A stretch of 33,918 nucleotides of DNA from Prevotella sp. (GTDB lineage Bacteria; Bacteroidota; Bacteroidia; Bacteroidales; Bacteroidaceae), in the NCBI GenBank assembly GCA_016286995.1, contig JAEEVA010000035.1:1-33918 (forward strand), in the 5' to 3' direction. Position 1 is the first letter of the stretch. The number at the start of each line of letters is the position of its first letter. The notes beneath the pieces are model-generated. The model did no database searches, was not told where the DNA came from, and was given only the letters and a program-made list of their open reading frames with translations. A program made the translations under genes and the position numbers. Positions 15,301 through 23,469 of this stretch are shown here, piece by piece.

Positions 15301-18147
15301 GCCGTCACATCAACCAACGACAACAACTATTATTATAGTCTCTCTGTTGTCCAGTATGCTCCGAAGGAGAAGATTACACTCGACAATGAGCCTGCTACCG
15401 TGACCTTCCCGTTCAACGAGGGTACCGAAGGCCAAAAGGCTACGTTCTCAAACGCCGACTACTTCCTGTCGAGCAAGGTGACCCACGGCAGCAACTGGTT
15501 CATCAAGGACAAGACCACCTATGCAGGTACAACGGAAACCCGCTTGGAGCCCATTGAACAGCATAACGACAATCTGACCGACGATGATGCCATTAGCTTC
15601 ATCTTCACACCGAAGCCCGGCTTCACCTTCACACCGACGAAGGTGTCGTTCAAAGCCAACCGCTTTGGAACCGACAATGGTCTGATTGATGCTTACTGGC
15701 AGAATGTCGACGGGACAACCGTAGAACTGGAAAAGGGCATTAAGCCGGAACGCAACAATACGAACTTGACGACCTTCAAGGAGTATGAGTTCACGAGTGC
15801 TACACCCGGTGAAGGCTCATGCGGTCTGAAACTCTTCCTCTATCATATGCAGGCCACTAAGCAGATTGGTCTGGCAGACATTGTCATCGAGGGTCTGCTG
15901 AACGGCACTGAGAAGGATGTGCCCGTGCTTGCCTCCTTCAAGATCAACGGAAACGAGTATGCCGTTGAGGATGTCTTCGGTGAGGCATACGAGGCAACCC
16001 TCGAACTGCCAAAGGCCGAACAGATGGTTGGCCCGAACAACCCCCTGACGGACGTCACCGCAACGAGCGGCGAAATCGGTGAGATTACATATCAGGAGAA
16101 GGAGAACGCCTGCACCGTCACCATCCCGATGACAGCTGGCGAAACCCAGATGGACTATGTGTTGAACGTCGTCTTCAAGCCCGACTTCACGCTGAGCTAT
16201 CTCGATGTTGAGGGTAACGTGCTCACGACACAGAACGTGGAGAAGGATGCCACCATCGGACAGTTCGCCTACGACATTGACCAAGTGCCCGCCACGAAGG
16301 AAGGCTACAAGGCTCGCGGCTGGTTCAAGACGGCCGTCCTTGGTGAGAAGTTCACCACTGCCGACGTGATCACCGCCAATACGAATCTCTATGCCATTCA
16401 GACTGAGATTGAGGAGGCCAGCACCCACAAGAAGTATTTCTTCGACTTGGCTGACAAGAACTTCTATCCTGAGGACCACGAAGCTTTCAATCCCACGGGT
16501 GGCTACTACTGGCATGACGCACAGCACGGCTATGCCTTCAAGAACGGTGACCTCGTCGACCTGCTCGTAGGTCCGAAGGCTACCATCACAGTGACCCTCT
16601 GCCAGTATGGCTCTGGCACCGGCATTGTTGTGAAGAAGGGCGAAGAGGTGCTGGAGACGCTGCCCGGCGTTGCCGAGGGCGACGGCGGCACCGCTGTCTA
16701 CAACTATGAAGGTGAGCCTGGCACGCTGACCCTTGAGATGCAGTGCGGTGGCGAGATGTACATCCACGCCATGAAGATTGTGAACACCGCCGAGGTGAAC
16801 TACGAGAGTGAGGGTAACTGGTACTTTGTGAAGGCAGGCAACGGTGGCAGTCTCATCGATGTAATCGATGCAGTGAATGGCATTAATGCAAGCACTGATG
16901 CTGAGCGCGCCTTCATCTTCCTGCCCGACGGTACCTATGACCTTGACGCTACTGTGAAGACCGCCATTACCGGTCACAATATCTCCATCATCGGTCAGTC
17001 GATGGATAAGACCATCATCGTGACCAAGCCCGACAAGAGCATTGAGGGTCTGGGCAAGGCCGACCTGTTCGACGTCAGCGGCACTAACCTCTACATGCAG
17101 GACTTGACGTTGCAGAACGCCCTCGACTACTACAATGCCGGTTCTGCCGGACGTGCCGCCGTGCTGCAAGATGCCGGTAACCGCACCATCGGTAAGAACG
17201 TGCGTATGCTCTCCTATCAGGACACCTACTACAGCTCGAACAACAGCCAGCAGGCCTACTGGGAGACGTGCGACATCCATGGTACTGTAGACTTCATCTG
17301 CGGCGGTGGCGACATCCGCTTCCAGAACACCACTATCTCGCTGGAACCGCGCAAGACTGACGGCACCGGCGGACGCACCATCGTGGCTCCCACTACGACG
17401 ACGCAGTTCGGCTATGTCTTCGACGGCTGCACCGTGGTTGACCTGGCTAACGGACAGGGCGATTGGAACTTCGGACGTACTTGGCAGAACGAGCCAGTTA
17501 CCGTCTATCTGAACACCACGCTCGACGACCACGCCAAGAGCACCCTCGTTGCTTCGCGCTGGACTCAGAAGGGCATGAACAACAAGGACCCGAAACTCTT
17601 TGGCGAATATGGCACCAAGGACGCTGAAGGCAACGACATTACGCCAGCCACCAACAAGATTGTCTCGTTTGGTGGAGAGTTTGAAACCATCCTCACCGCC
17701 GAACAGGCTGCCAATTTTGCCTATGACAAGATGTTCACCAACTGGGATCCTGCTCAGCAGACCGTACAGGTTGAGGCTCCTGCAGCCGAATTGAAGGACG
17801 GCGTCATCTCGTGGACGCCGGCTAACAACGGCGCTGTAGCCTATATGATTGAGAAGAACGGCGAATTCGTCGGCATCACTACTGAGTCGACATTCGTGGT
17901 AGAGCCTATTGCCAATGCTGCATCGCTGAGGGCAGAGGGTGCCGACATCGATGTATATACCATCCGTGCAGCCAATGCTCATGGTGGATATGGCGAGCCC
18001 GTGCAGGTAACAGTCAATGCCACTGGCATCAACACTGTTAAGAGCAACGTAAACGACGACACCATCTACAACATGCAGGGTGTGCGCGTAGAGAAGGCCC
18101 AGAAGGGTGTTTACATCGTCAACGGCAAGAAAGTGGTCATTAAGTAA
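12394..18147 (+). CDS. Giant secreted pectin methylesterase-like (CE8) multidomain protein
   Basis: A 1917-residue secreted protein with a signal peptide at 1-22 (MKKKLSLLMIALLGIVGFVSA). The catalytic CE8 domain lies at about 1475-1785, with YQDTYY (D1610), GTVDFICGGGD (D1633) and FGRTW (R1695, W1697), matching the two aspartates and the Arg/Trp pair of pectinesterases, which remove methyl esters from homogalacturonan. Most of the chain is beta-rich and non-catalytic: three related modules (about 320-460, 696-846, 1346-1468; sharing GxVxI and a YxxAxxI ending), two InlB/Listeria-Bacteroides-type repeats (about 470-545 and 1265-1340; endings MTLTALYT and TNLYAIQT), and other sandwich-like segments. 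After an Fn3-like stretch (about 1795-1875) comes a tail, YNMQGVRVEKAQKGVYIVNGKKVVIK, resembling C-terminal sorting or anchoring tails of Prevotella secreted proteins. CE8 alone is about 300 residues, so the architecture is unusually large. The long opposite-strand ORF is a shadow. Confidence 0.9.
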   Translation: MKKKLSLLMIALLGIVGFVSAALDLTESTEATTTVLLTKENIEAQDYLSVTTNNWATNKTYGGVTGDFYNMSAADRQLSISVKGVSRFEVFVQNSNAGRSYTVKIGDAEAQTISHNGTGVESSGEIETGTADEVTITLAGDGSGSVYPVKIVLTKAVNGEPAIANPYTYTFENKVFDAKQQTKKLAGVNWTLDMTAEGDSYFGYDGTKGQQFGKAADPATALTLSTSEIPGTITKVKVNASGASGIDATMGVTVGDAIFQLAGDATTVTTTATLTKDATEYEFTGSSAGNIDITINNSSLKAVYIKSITVEYEASTTTGFRDIKVTLADADKWQALVANGATVYVTVAEDGTIGTTENADEAAATLTGKWHSTGYGWSNFTADVPVEGCVKITYATHDFGNDIFVTNDAGTQVAKFNTMGAKWSSDPSNVVVAYYRINEPTTLHFSNANYNPYFAVEAIDEADLPAEVTTYNITFDAGEGTGVAPAALEVNAGDKFNAPKNYTLYKEGATLTGWVDAHGIPYAVDAEITPEADMTLTALYTTNEVNLSDRTDAVTLTYPLSGYNDYPKYKFEGNTGIIVTQATVNGKSIDVKADVDATSGKFKYNGSGWHQVNVGTKVTVPSCKDATIAVTTYNDATSVTFNGEAGVADGNTATYTATAEDATIEISQVSNNYWNNLVITLPATSQGGGESTEYAYHDFEIDPLGDLLTADEKQQGTELNFGVVIAEDGTQTRVAADNQAANVVLSGTYHNDHGWRNFKAVVPVPGSVQITMSTCSWGGNVTVKDDATGKTVAEFTTQKGEGGSGCYGGNMGEDPNTVSAEYNGGATTLTISGGNYVNYFAIKKIEGGDEPETQDITATWDYANTDVMTETMALSGTTEAGEVNSIENTLKMTVEANGAAFRDNGGNIQVHSGAVFKIPVRNAGDLVTIKGFPGYSYYKINDGDEIQNTQDNPITEYKAKISDATQGYVAVTSTNDNNYYYSLSVVQYAPKEKITLDNEPATVTFPFNEGTEGQKATFSNADYFLSSKVTHGSNWFIKDKTTYAGTTETRLEPIEQHNDNLTDDDAISFIFTPKPGFTFTPTKVSFKANRFGTDNGLIDAYWQNVDGTTVELEKGIKPERNNTNLTTFKEYEFTSATPGEGSCGLKLFLYHMQATKQIGLADIVIEGLLNGTEKDVPVLASFKINGNEYAVEDVFGEAYEATLELPKAEQMVGPNNPLTDVTATSGEIGEITYQEKENACTVTIPMTAGETQMDYVLNVVFKPDFTLSYLDVEGNVLTTQNVEKDATIGQFAYDIDQVPATKEGYKARGWFKTAVLGEKFTTADVITANTNLYAIQTEIEEASTHKKYFFDLADKNFYPEDHEAFNPTGGYYWHDAQHGYAFKNGDLVDLLVGPKATITVTLCQYGSGTGIVVKKGEEVLETLPGVAEGDGGTAVYNYEGEPGTLTLEMQCGGEMYIHAMKIVNTAEVNYESEGNWYFVKAGNGGSLIDVIDAVNGINASTDAERAFIFLPDGTYDLDATVKTAITGHNISIIGQSMDKTIIVTKPDKSIEGLGKADLFDVSGTNLYMQDLTLQNALDYYNAGSAGRAAVLQDAGNRTIGKNVRMLSYQDTYYSSNNSQQAYWETCDIHGTVDFICGGGDIRFQNTTISLEPRKTDGTGGRTIVAPTTTTQFGYVFDGCTVVDLANGQGDWNFGRTWQNEPVTVYLNTTLDDHAKSTLVASRWTQKGMNNKDPKLFGEYGTKDAEGNDITPATNKIVSFGGEFETILTAEQAANFAYDKMFTNWDPAQQTVQVEAPAAELKDGVISWTPANNGAVAYMIEKNGEFVGITTESTFVVEPIANAASLRAEGADIDVYTIRAANAHGGYGEPVQVTVNATGINTVKSNVNDDTIYNMQGVRVEKAQKGVYIVNGKKVVIK

Positions 18148-18189
18148 AATGGTCATGATGAGGTAACTACACCTTATTATATTATAAAG

Positions 18190-18223
18190 GAACGGGAGCC
18201 GTGGGGTTTCCCGTTCTTTTTTT
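18190..18223 (+). terminator. Rho-independent terminator after pectinesterase gene
   Basis: GAACGGGA (18190-18197) and TCCCGTTC (18209-18216) form a perfect 8-bp stem with an 11-nt loop, followed by seven T. It separates the pectinesterase transcript from the susC operon. Confidence 0.92.
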
Positions 18224-18233
18224 ATGCTTTTTC

Positions 18234-18245
18234 GTAAACGTTTTC
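18234..18245. promoter_or_regulatory. LacI/cre-like palindrome upstream of susC
   Basis: GTAAACGTTTTC, a near-palindrome with an AACGTT core, lies 20 nt upstream of the susC -33 box. It is 10/12 identical to the site at 12242-12253, and both are preceded by TTC, giving a shared 10-mer TTCGTAAACG. A common regulator is a reasonable hypothesis. Confidence 0.45.
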
Positions 18246-18265
18246 ACAAAAAAAGGTTGTAAGAT

Positions 18266-18297
18266 TTTGGTTATGTTAATAATTCTTCTTATCTTTG
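18266..18297 (+). promoter_or_regulatory. susC promoter (-33 and -7)
   Basis: TTTG (18266-18269), 20 nt, TATCTTTG (18290-18297), followed by C. The leader is about 42 nt. No other promoter is seen before susD or the lipoprotein gene, so the three genes probably share this one. Confidence 0.88.
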
Positions 18298-18344
18298 CAG
18301 TCAGAATAAATCTATTTTTGTTAAATTTTAAAAACTACTAATTT

Positions 18345-21300
18345 ATGTCTGTTAAATTTAAGAGTATGCGAAGTGCGCTTCTGCTGACATTCCTATTGTT
18401 TGTAGGCAGCATTACCGCACAGACCGTTACTGGTACTGTGAAAGATGCAACGGGTGAAGCCGTCATCGGTGCCACAGTTCAGGAACAAGGTACCCAGAAT
18501 GCAGCAATTACTGATTTCGACGGTAATTTCTCGTTGAAGGTATCAGGGAACAAGCCCATTGTCATTTCATACATTGGCATGAAGACCAAGACTGTTGACG
18601 TGAAGGGCAAGAGTCACATTGACGTAACGATGGAAGATGACAACACAACGCTCGAAGAGCTGGTGGTCATCGGTTACGGTTCTGTGAAGAAGAAAGACCT
18701 TACGGGTTCTGTAGCTACCGTTGGTGCTGATGCTATCGTAGCAGTACCTGTTGCCAACGCTTCGGAGGCCCTGACAGGTAAAATGGCCGGTGTGCAGGTA
18801 ACAACCACTGAGGGTTCACCTGATGCCGACGTGACCATCCGCGTTCGTGGTGGTGGTTCTATCACCCAGTCGAACGAGCCGCTGTATATCGTCGACGGTT
18901 TCCCCGTTGAGAGCATCAGCGACATTGCCCCCTCTGACATCGAGGACATTACCGTGCTGAAGGACGCCTCGTCTACCGCTATCTATGGTAGCCGTGGTGC
19001 TAACGGTGTTATCCTGGTAACAACAAAGGGTGGCAAGGAAGGTAAGACCAATGTCAGCTATAACGTTTACTACAGCTGGAAGAAAATTGCTAAGAAGTAC
19101 GATGTACTCGGTGCCCGTGACTTTGCTTCCTGGCAGTATGAGTTGTGGCAGATCAGGAATTCTCCTGAGAAATACAGCAAGTATTTCGGCAACTTTGAAG
19201 ACCTCGACATGTATGACAACATTCCTACCATTGACTGGCAGGACCAGGCCTACGGTCGTATTGGCCACACGTTCAACCACAACTTGAGCATCACTGGCGG
19301 TTCGGACAAGATGAAGTATGCCTTCAGCTATGCACACGTCGACGACAAGGCCATCATGCAGTCGTCAAACTTCAAGCGTGACAACCTGTCATTGAAGTTG
19401 AACCACAAGCCTCACAAGAAGGTTTCGCTGGACTTCACCACGCGTTTCTCACGCACCACCATCAACGGTGCCGGTGCCAACGAGCAGACCAGCCCCTACA
19501 ATACTGACAAGCGCCTGCGTCTGGCCGTTCAGTATGCACCATTCCCCGTTGCCGGTCTGACTGGTGACGACGAGGATACCGATGCCGGTAACAACTACAT
19601 CAGCCCGCTGACCTCTATCAGGGACAACGACAAGCACCAGGAGCGCGTACAGCTGAACTTAGGCGGCGCCTTCACTTGGGAGTTCTACAAGAACCTGAAG
19701 TTCAAGTCTGAGGTTGGTTACGATTACTACCGTGCCGACAACCAGCTGTACTATGGTCCCTCGACTTACTACATCCAGAACGTGCCTAAGGGTGACAACC
19801 AGGGTCTGCCCGCTATCACGCTGACCAAGCAGAACCGTTCGAAAATCCGCAATACCAACACCTTGAACTACGACTTCAAGGAGCTGTTTGGCAAGGACAG
19901 CCAGCACCACTTGAATGCCCTGGTGGGTCAGGAGTATGTGCTTCAGAAGAATGAGCTTCTCACCAACACGGCACACGGATTCCCCCTCTCGTTCTCAGCA
20001 CAGGACTGCTGGAACCTCACCACACAGGGTGAACCGTTCGAAATCACAGACTTCTTCTATCCCGACGACAAGCTGCTGTCTTGGTTCGGTCGTGTCAACT
20101 ACGACTTCGACAGCAAGTATCTGCTCAGCGTAACGTTCCGTGCCGATGGCAGCTCGAAATTTGCCGACGGAAACCGCTGGGGTTACTTCCCCTCTGCCGC
20201 ACTGGCTTGGCGTATCTCTTCTGAGCCTTTCATGAAGGGTACAGAGAAGTGGCTTGACGACTTGAAGCTGCGTTTAAGCTATGGTACGGCTGGTAACAAC
20301 AACATCCCATCGGGTGTATCACTGTCACAGCAATATGAGGCTAAGGCCACTACGTGGATCAATGGCTATACAAACTACTGGGCTCCGTCAAAGACCATGA
20401 GCAACCCCGACCTGAAGTGGGAGACCACCATCACACGTAACGTCGGTCTGGACTATGTGCTTCTGGGCGGCAAGCTCAACGGTTCATTCGAATTCTACTG
20501 GAACAACACCAAGGACCTGCTGATTCAGTTCCCCGTATCAGGTACTGGCTACGACTATCAGTATCGTAACATGGGTGAGACACGCAACACCGGTTTCGAG
20601 GCTACTGTCACATGGAATGTCATTGACAAGAAAGACTATGGCTTGAGCATCGGCGCTAACGTATCGTTCAACCGCAACAAGGTTCTTGACCTGGGTTCAT
20701 TGGAGTCTATCGACAACATTTCTACCGGTTGGGCTTCTACCGAAATCGACCGCGACTTCATCATCAGAGTGGGTGAGCCTATCGGACAAATCTACGGTTA
20801 TGTCAGTGACGGCCGATATGAGGTTAGCGACTTCGACATCGCAGCTTCTCAGGCTGCTGGCAAGTGGGTGCTGAAAAATGACCCGAAGGAGGATGGAAAC
20901 GGTGCAAATAGTATTCTTGGCTCTTCCGTAATGCCTGGTATGATGAAGATTGCAGATACCAATGGTGATGGTCGCATTACCACTGATGACCGTCAGGTTA
21001 TCGGCGATACCAACCCGAAGTGCATCGGTGGTTTCAACATCAATGCCCGTGCCTACGGCTTCGACTTGGCTGCCAACCTCAACTGGAGCATCGGCAACGA
21101 CGTCTACAACGCCAACAAGCTGCAATTCACACAGACCGGTAAGGCTAACGTCTACTGGAACCTGACTGACGAGATGGCTGCCGGCAAGCGCTGGACCTAT
21201 ATCAATGCTGCAGGTGAATATCTGGACTACACCAGAGCTGAAGAGTTGGCAAACCTGAATGCCAACACCAGCATGTGGACACCTTATACCACCAAGTACG

Positions 21301-21572
21301 TCCTCACCGACTACGGCGTGGAGAAGGCTTCATTCCTCCGCATGTCAACGCTGACACTCGGCTACTCACTGCCGAAGTCAATCATCAAGAAGATTTATCT
21401 CAATTCGCTGCGCGTCTATGCTACCTGCTACAACGTGTTCTGCATTACCAACTACAGTGGTTCCGATCCTGAGGTTTCTTCTGTCCGTAGAACAAACCTG
21501 ACTCCTGGCGTAGACTTCTCAGCCTATCCTAAGAGCCGTCAGTTCGTCATCGGTCTCAACGTGAATTTCTAA
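18345..21572 (+). CDS. SusC/RagA-type TonB-dependent outer-membrane transporter
   Basis: A 1075-residue outer-membrane beta-barrel that imports oligosaccharides with TonB energy together with its SusD partner. Order: signal peptide (1-26, ending SITAQ), CarboxypepD_reg-like domain (about 27-100; VTGTVKDATGEAVIGATVQEQGT, ITDFDGNFSLKV, ISYIGMKTKTV), TonB box region (LEELVVIGYGSVKKKDLTGSV, from about 104), plug domain with VRGGGSITQSNEPLYIVDGFPVESISDIAPSDIEDITVLKDASSTAIYGSRGANGVILVTTKGGK, and a long barrel ending in phenylalanine (FVIGLNVNF), as expected for BAM insertion. Length is typical (about 1000-1100). susD follows 21 nt later. Specificity cannot be read from the sequence; the locus suggests pectic oligosaccharides. 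Confidence 0.97.
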   Translation: MSVKFKSMRSALLLTFLLFVGSITAQTVTGTVKDATGEAVIGATVQEQGTQNAAITDFDGNFSLKVSGNKPIVISYIGMKTKTVDVKGKSHIDVTMEDDNTTLEELVVIGYGSVKKKDLTGSVATVGADAIVAVPVANASEALTGKMAGVQVTTTEGSPDADVTIRVRGGGSITQSNEPLYIVDGFPVESISDIAPSDIEDITVLKDASSTAIYGSRGANGVILVTTKGGKEGKTNVSYNVYYSWKKIAKKYDVLGARDFASWQYELWQIRNSPEKYSKYFGNFEDLDMYDNIPTIDWQDQAYGRIGHTFNHNLSITGGSDKMKYAFSYAHVDDKAIMQSSNFKRDNLSLKLNHKPHKKVSLDFTTRFSRTTINGAGANEQTSPYNTDKRLRLAVQYAPFPVAGLTGDDEDTDAGNNYISPLTSIRDNDKHQERVQLNLGGAFTWEFYKNLKFKSEVGYDYYRADNQLYYGPSTYYIQNVPKGDNQGLPAITLTKQNRSKIRNTNTLNYDFKELFGKDSQHHLNALVGQEYVLQKNELLTNTAHGFPLSFSAQDCWNLTTQGEPFEITDFFYPDDKLLSWFGRVNYDFDSKYLLSVTFRADGSSKFADGNRWGYFPSAALAWRISSEPFMKGTEKWLDDLKLRLSYGTAGNNNIPSGVSLSQQYEAKATTWINGYTNYWAPSKTMSNPDLKWETTITRNVGLDYVLLGGKLNGSFEFYWNNTKDLLIQFPVSGTGYDYQYRNMGETRNTGFEATVTWNVIDKKDYGLSIGANVSFNRNKVLDLGSLESIDNISTGWASTEIDRDFIIRVGEPIGQIYGYVSDGRYEVSDFDIAASQAAGKWVLKNDPKEDGNGANSILGSSVMPGMMKIADTNGDGRITTDDRQVIGDTNPKCIGGFNINARAYGFDLAANLNWSIGNDVYNANKLQFTQTGKANVYWNLTDEMAAGKRWTYINAAGEYLDYTRAEELANLNANTSMWTPYTTKYVLTDYGVEKASFLRMSTLTLGYSLPKSIIKKIYLNSLRVYATCYNVFCITNYSGSDPEVSSVRRTNLTPGVDFSAYPKSRQFVIGLNVNF

Positions 21573-21593
21573 TACGTAAACAAAGATATAACT

Positions 21594-23444
21594 ATGAACA
21601 AATATAAATTTATTTTAGGTATTGCTGCTGTAGGGCTCACCCTGACATCCTGCAGTGATCCGTTGGAAGCTCCCAACAAGTCGGCAATGAGCGAAGACAT
21701 CATCTTCTCTACCGAGGTGCTGGCAGATGCTGCTGTCATGGGTCTTCACCAGTCGTTCGGTGAGACTAACTCATACCGTGGCCGCTTCATCCCATATTAC
21801 GGTCTTAACACCGATGCTGAAATATTCAACAACTATGGTGGTGTGGCAGACCCCTCCACAGATAAGGAAGCTTCTCTGGTGACCTATTCGGCACATGTGG
21901 ACAACACATATATGAATACCGACAACAATGCATGGGCAAAGTTGTACGAGGCTATTGAGCGTGCCAATAAGGCTATCGAGTCTATGGAAATTTACGGCGG
22001 TCTTGACAAAGCAGACAACGTCAACATGCGTCAGCTCTATGGTGAGTTGCTGACTCTGCGTGGAATGATATACTTCGATCTGGTGAAAGCCTGGGGCGAC
22101 GTTCCCTACCGCTTCAGCCCTATCACGTCTGAGACCATCTATGTGCCGAAGACTGATCGTGTCACCGTCCTGAAGAAAGTCATGGAAGACCTATTGAAGG
22201 CCGAAGAGTATGTAGGATGGCCCAACGACAACAGCTACACCAAGTCTGTGGAGCGCGTCAGCAAGAGCTTTGCCAAGGGACTTCGTGCACGCATAGCCCT
22301 GTTCCTGGCCGGCTACTCACAGTGGCCCACAGCTGAAGGCGACCACACCAACTCCGAATTGCGCTACAACCTGTCTGATGGTGCTGAGCGTCAGCAGATG
22401 TATCAGATTGCACGCGACGAGTGCGTCAGCATCATCAATGCCGGTCACAACACCTTGGGTACTTTTGAGGCTAACTTCCGTGCACTCTGTGAGGAAGATG
22501 TAACGGCCGGTAAAGAGTCGCTCTTTGAGATTCCGTTCTCTGAAGGACGTGGACGTGTACTCTTCACATGGGGTGTCAAGCACAAGGATGTTGACCAGTG
22601 GACCAAGCAGGCCAAAGGTGGTGTCAACGGTCCTACACCTACACTCTGGTACGACTACGATGCTCAGGACATCCGTAGAAACATCACCTGTATTCCCTAT
22701 CAGTGGGAAGGTGGCGTGAAGGTTGTCAGCAACTCTTCTGGTGGTGGCTGGTGCTTTGGTAAGCTCCGCTATGAATGGATGAAGCGCATCGTGACTTCTA
22801 CCAACGACGATGGTATCAACTGGCAGGTGATGCGTATGGCCGACATCTACATGATGGCTGCCGAGGCTGAGAACCAAATCAGTGGCCCGTCAAATGCTGC
22901 CCAGTATCTGCGCCCAGTGTTAAGCCGTGCTTATCCTGCCGCCAAGGTCAGTGCAATCATTGCCAATGCTGCTTCACCTGAGACCTTCCAATTACTCATC
23001 GAGAACGAGCGTAAGTTTGAATTTGCCGGTGAGGCTATCCGTAAGACTGACTTGATCCGTTGGGGTAAGCTGAGCAGCAAGCTGGCTGAGACAAAGGAGA
23101 AGATGAAGGCTCTGGCCAACCGTACTGGTGAATATGCTGACTATCCCCAGAAGGTCTACTACAATGACGGACTGGGAGCAGAGTCGACGGACGCTGACGG
23201 ATATACCATTTATGGTCTTGAGAAGGGACAGACTGACGACGAGGGCAAGAATGCCTTTGCCAACAATTCACGCATGTTCTGCCTGAATGGAGATGCCGCA
23301 TCAGACAACGACAAGAAGATCAACAACATGATCAACAATCTCTATATCAACGATCCCAATAGTAAGATGTTCTGGCCTATCTGGAGAATCTTCATCAACA
23401 ATAGCACTGGCACACTTGTGAATGACTATGGTTACGGCGAATAA
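21594..23444 (+). CDS. SusD/RagB-type glycan-binding lipoprotein
   Basis: A 616-residue surface lipoprotein that forms the lid of the SusC transporter. The lipobox ends LTSC with the lipidated C20 followed by SDPLE, an acidic stretch compatible with the Bacteroidetes lipoprotein export signal. SusD-family helical (TPR-like) features are present: KLYEAIERANKAIESM, LRGMIYFDLVKAWGDVPYR, SFAKGLRARIALFLAGYS, and the C-terminal segment YMMAAEAENQISG, ENERKFEFAGEAIRKTDLIRWGKL. These match SusD_RagB N- and C-terminal domains. It lies directly between susC and the beta-helix lipoprotein gene in one operon. Bound glycan: unknown. Confidence 0.96.
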   Translation: MNKYKFILGIAAVGLTLTSCSDPLEAPNKSAMSEDIIFSTEVLADAAVMGLHQSFGETNSYRGRFIPYYGLNTDAEIFNNYGGVADPSTDKEASLVTYSAHVDNTYMNTDNNAWAKLYEAIERANKAIESMEIYGGLDKADNVNMRQLYGELLTLRGMIYFDLVKAWGDVPYRFSPITSETIYVPKTDRVTVLKKVMEDLLKAEEYVGWPNDNSYTKSVERVSKSFAKGLRARIALFLAGYSQWPTAEGDHTNSELRYNLSDGAERQQMYQIARDECVSIINAGHNTLGTFEANFRALCEEDVTAGKESLFEIPFSEGRGRVLFTWGVKHKDVDQWTKQAKGGVNGPTPTLWYDYDAQDIRRNITCIPYQWEGGVKVVSNSSGGGWCFGKLRYEWMKRIVTSTNDDGINWQVMRMADIYMMAAEAENQISGPSNAAQYLRPVLSRAYPAAKVSAIIANAASPETFQLLIENERKFEFAGEAIRKTDLIRWGKLSSKLAETKEKMKALANRTGEYADYPQKVYYNDGLGAESTDADGYTIYGLEKGQTDDEGKNAFANNSRMFCLNGDAASDNDKKINNMINNLYINDPNSKMFWPIWRIFINNSTGTLVNDYGYGE

Positions 23445-23469
23445 CTAACCAAATAAAAACGAAAGAATC

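Noticed and set aside
15817..18156. 779-residue open frame on the minus strand opposite the pectinesterase gene
   Set aside because: It lies wholly antisense to a CE8 gene with clear catalytic motifs, has no recognisable domain or promoter, and is explained by codon bias of the plus strand.
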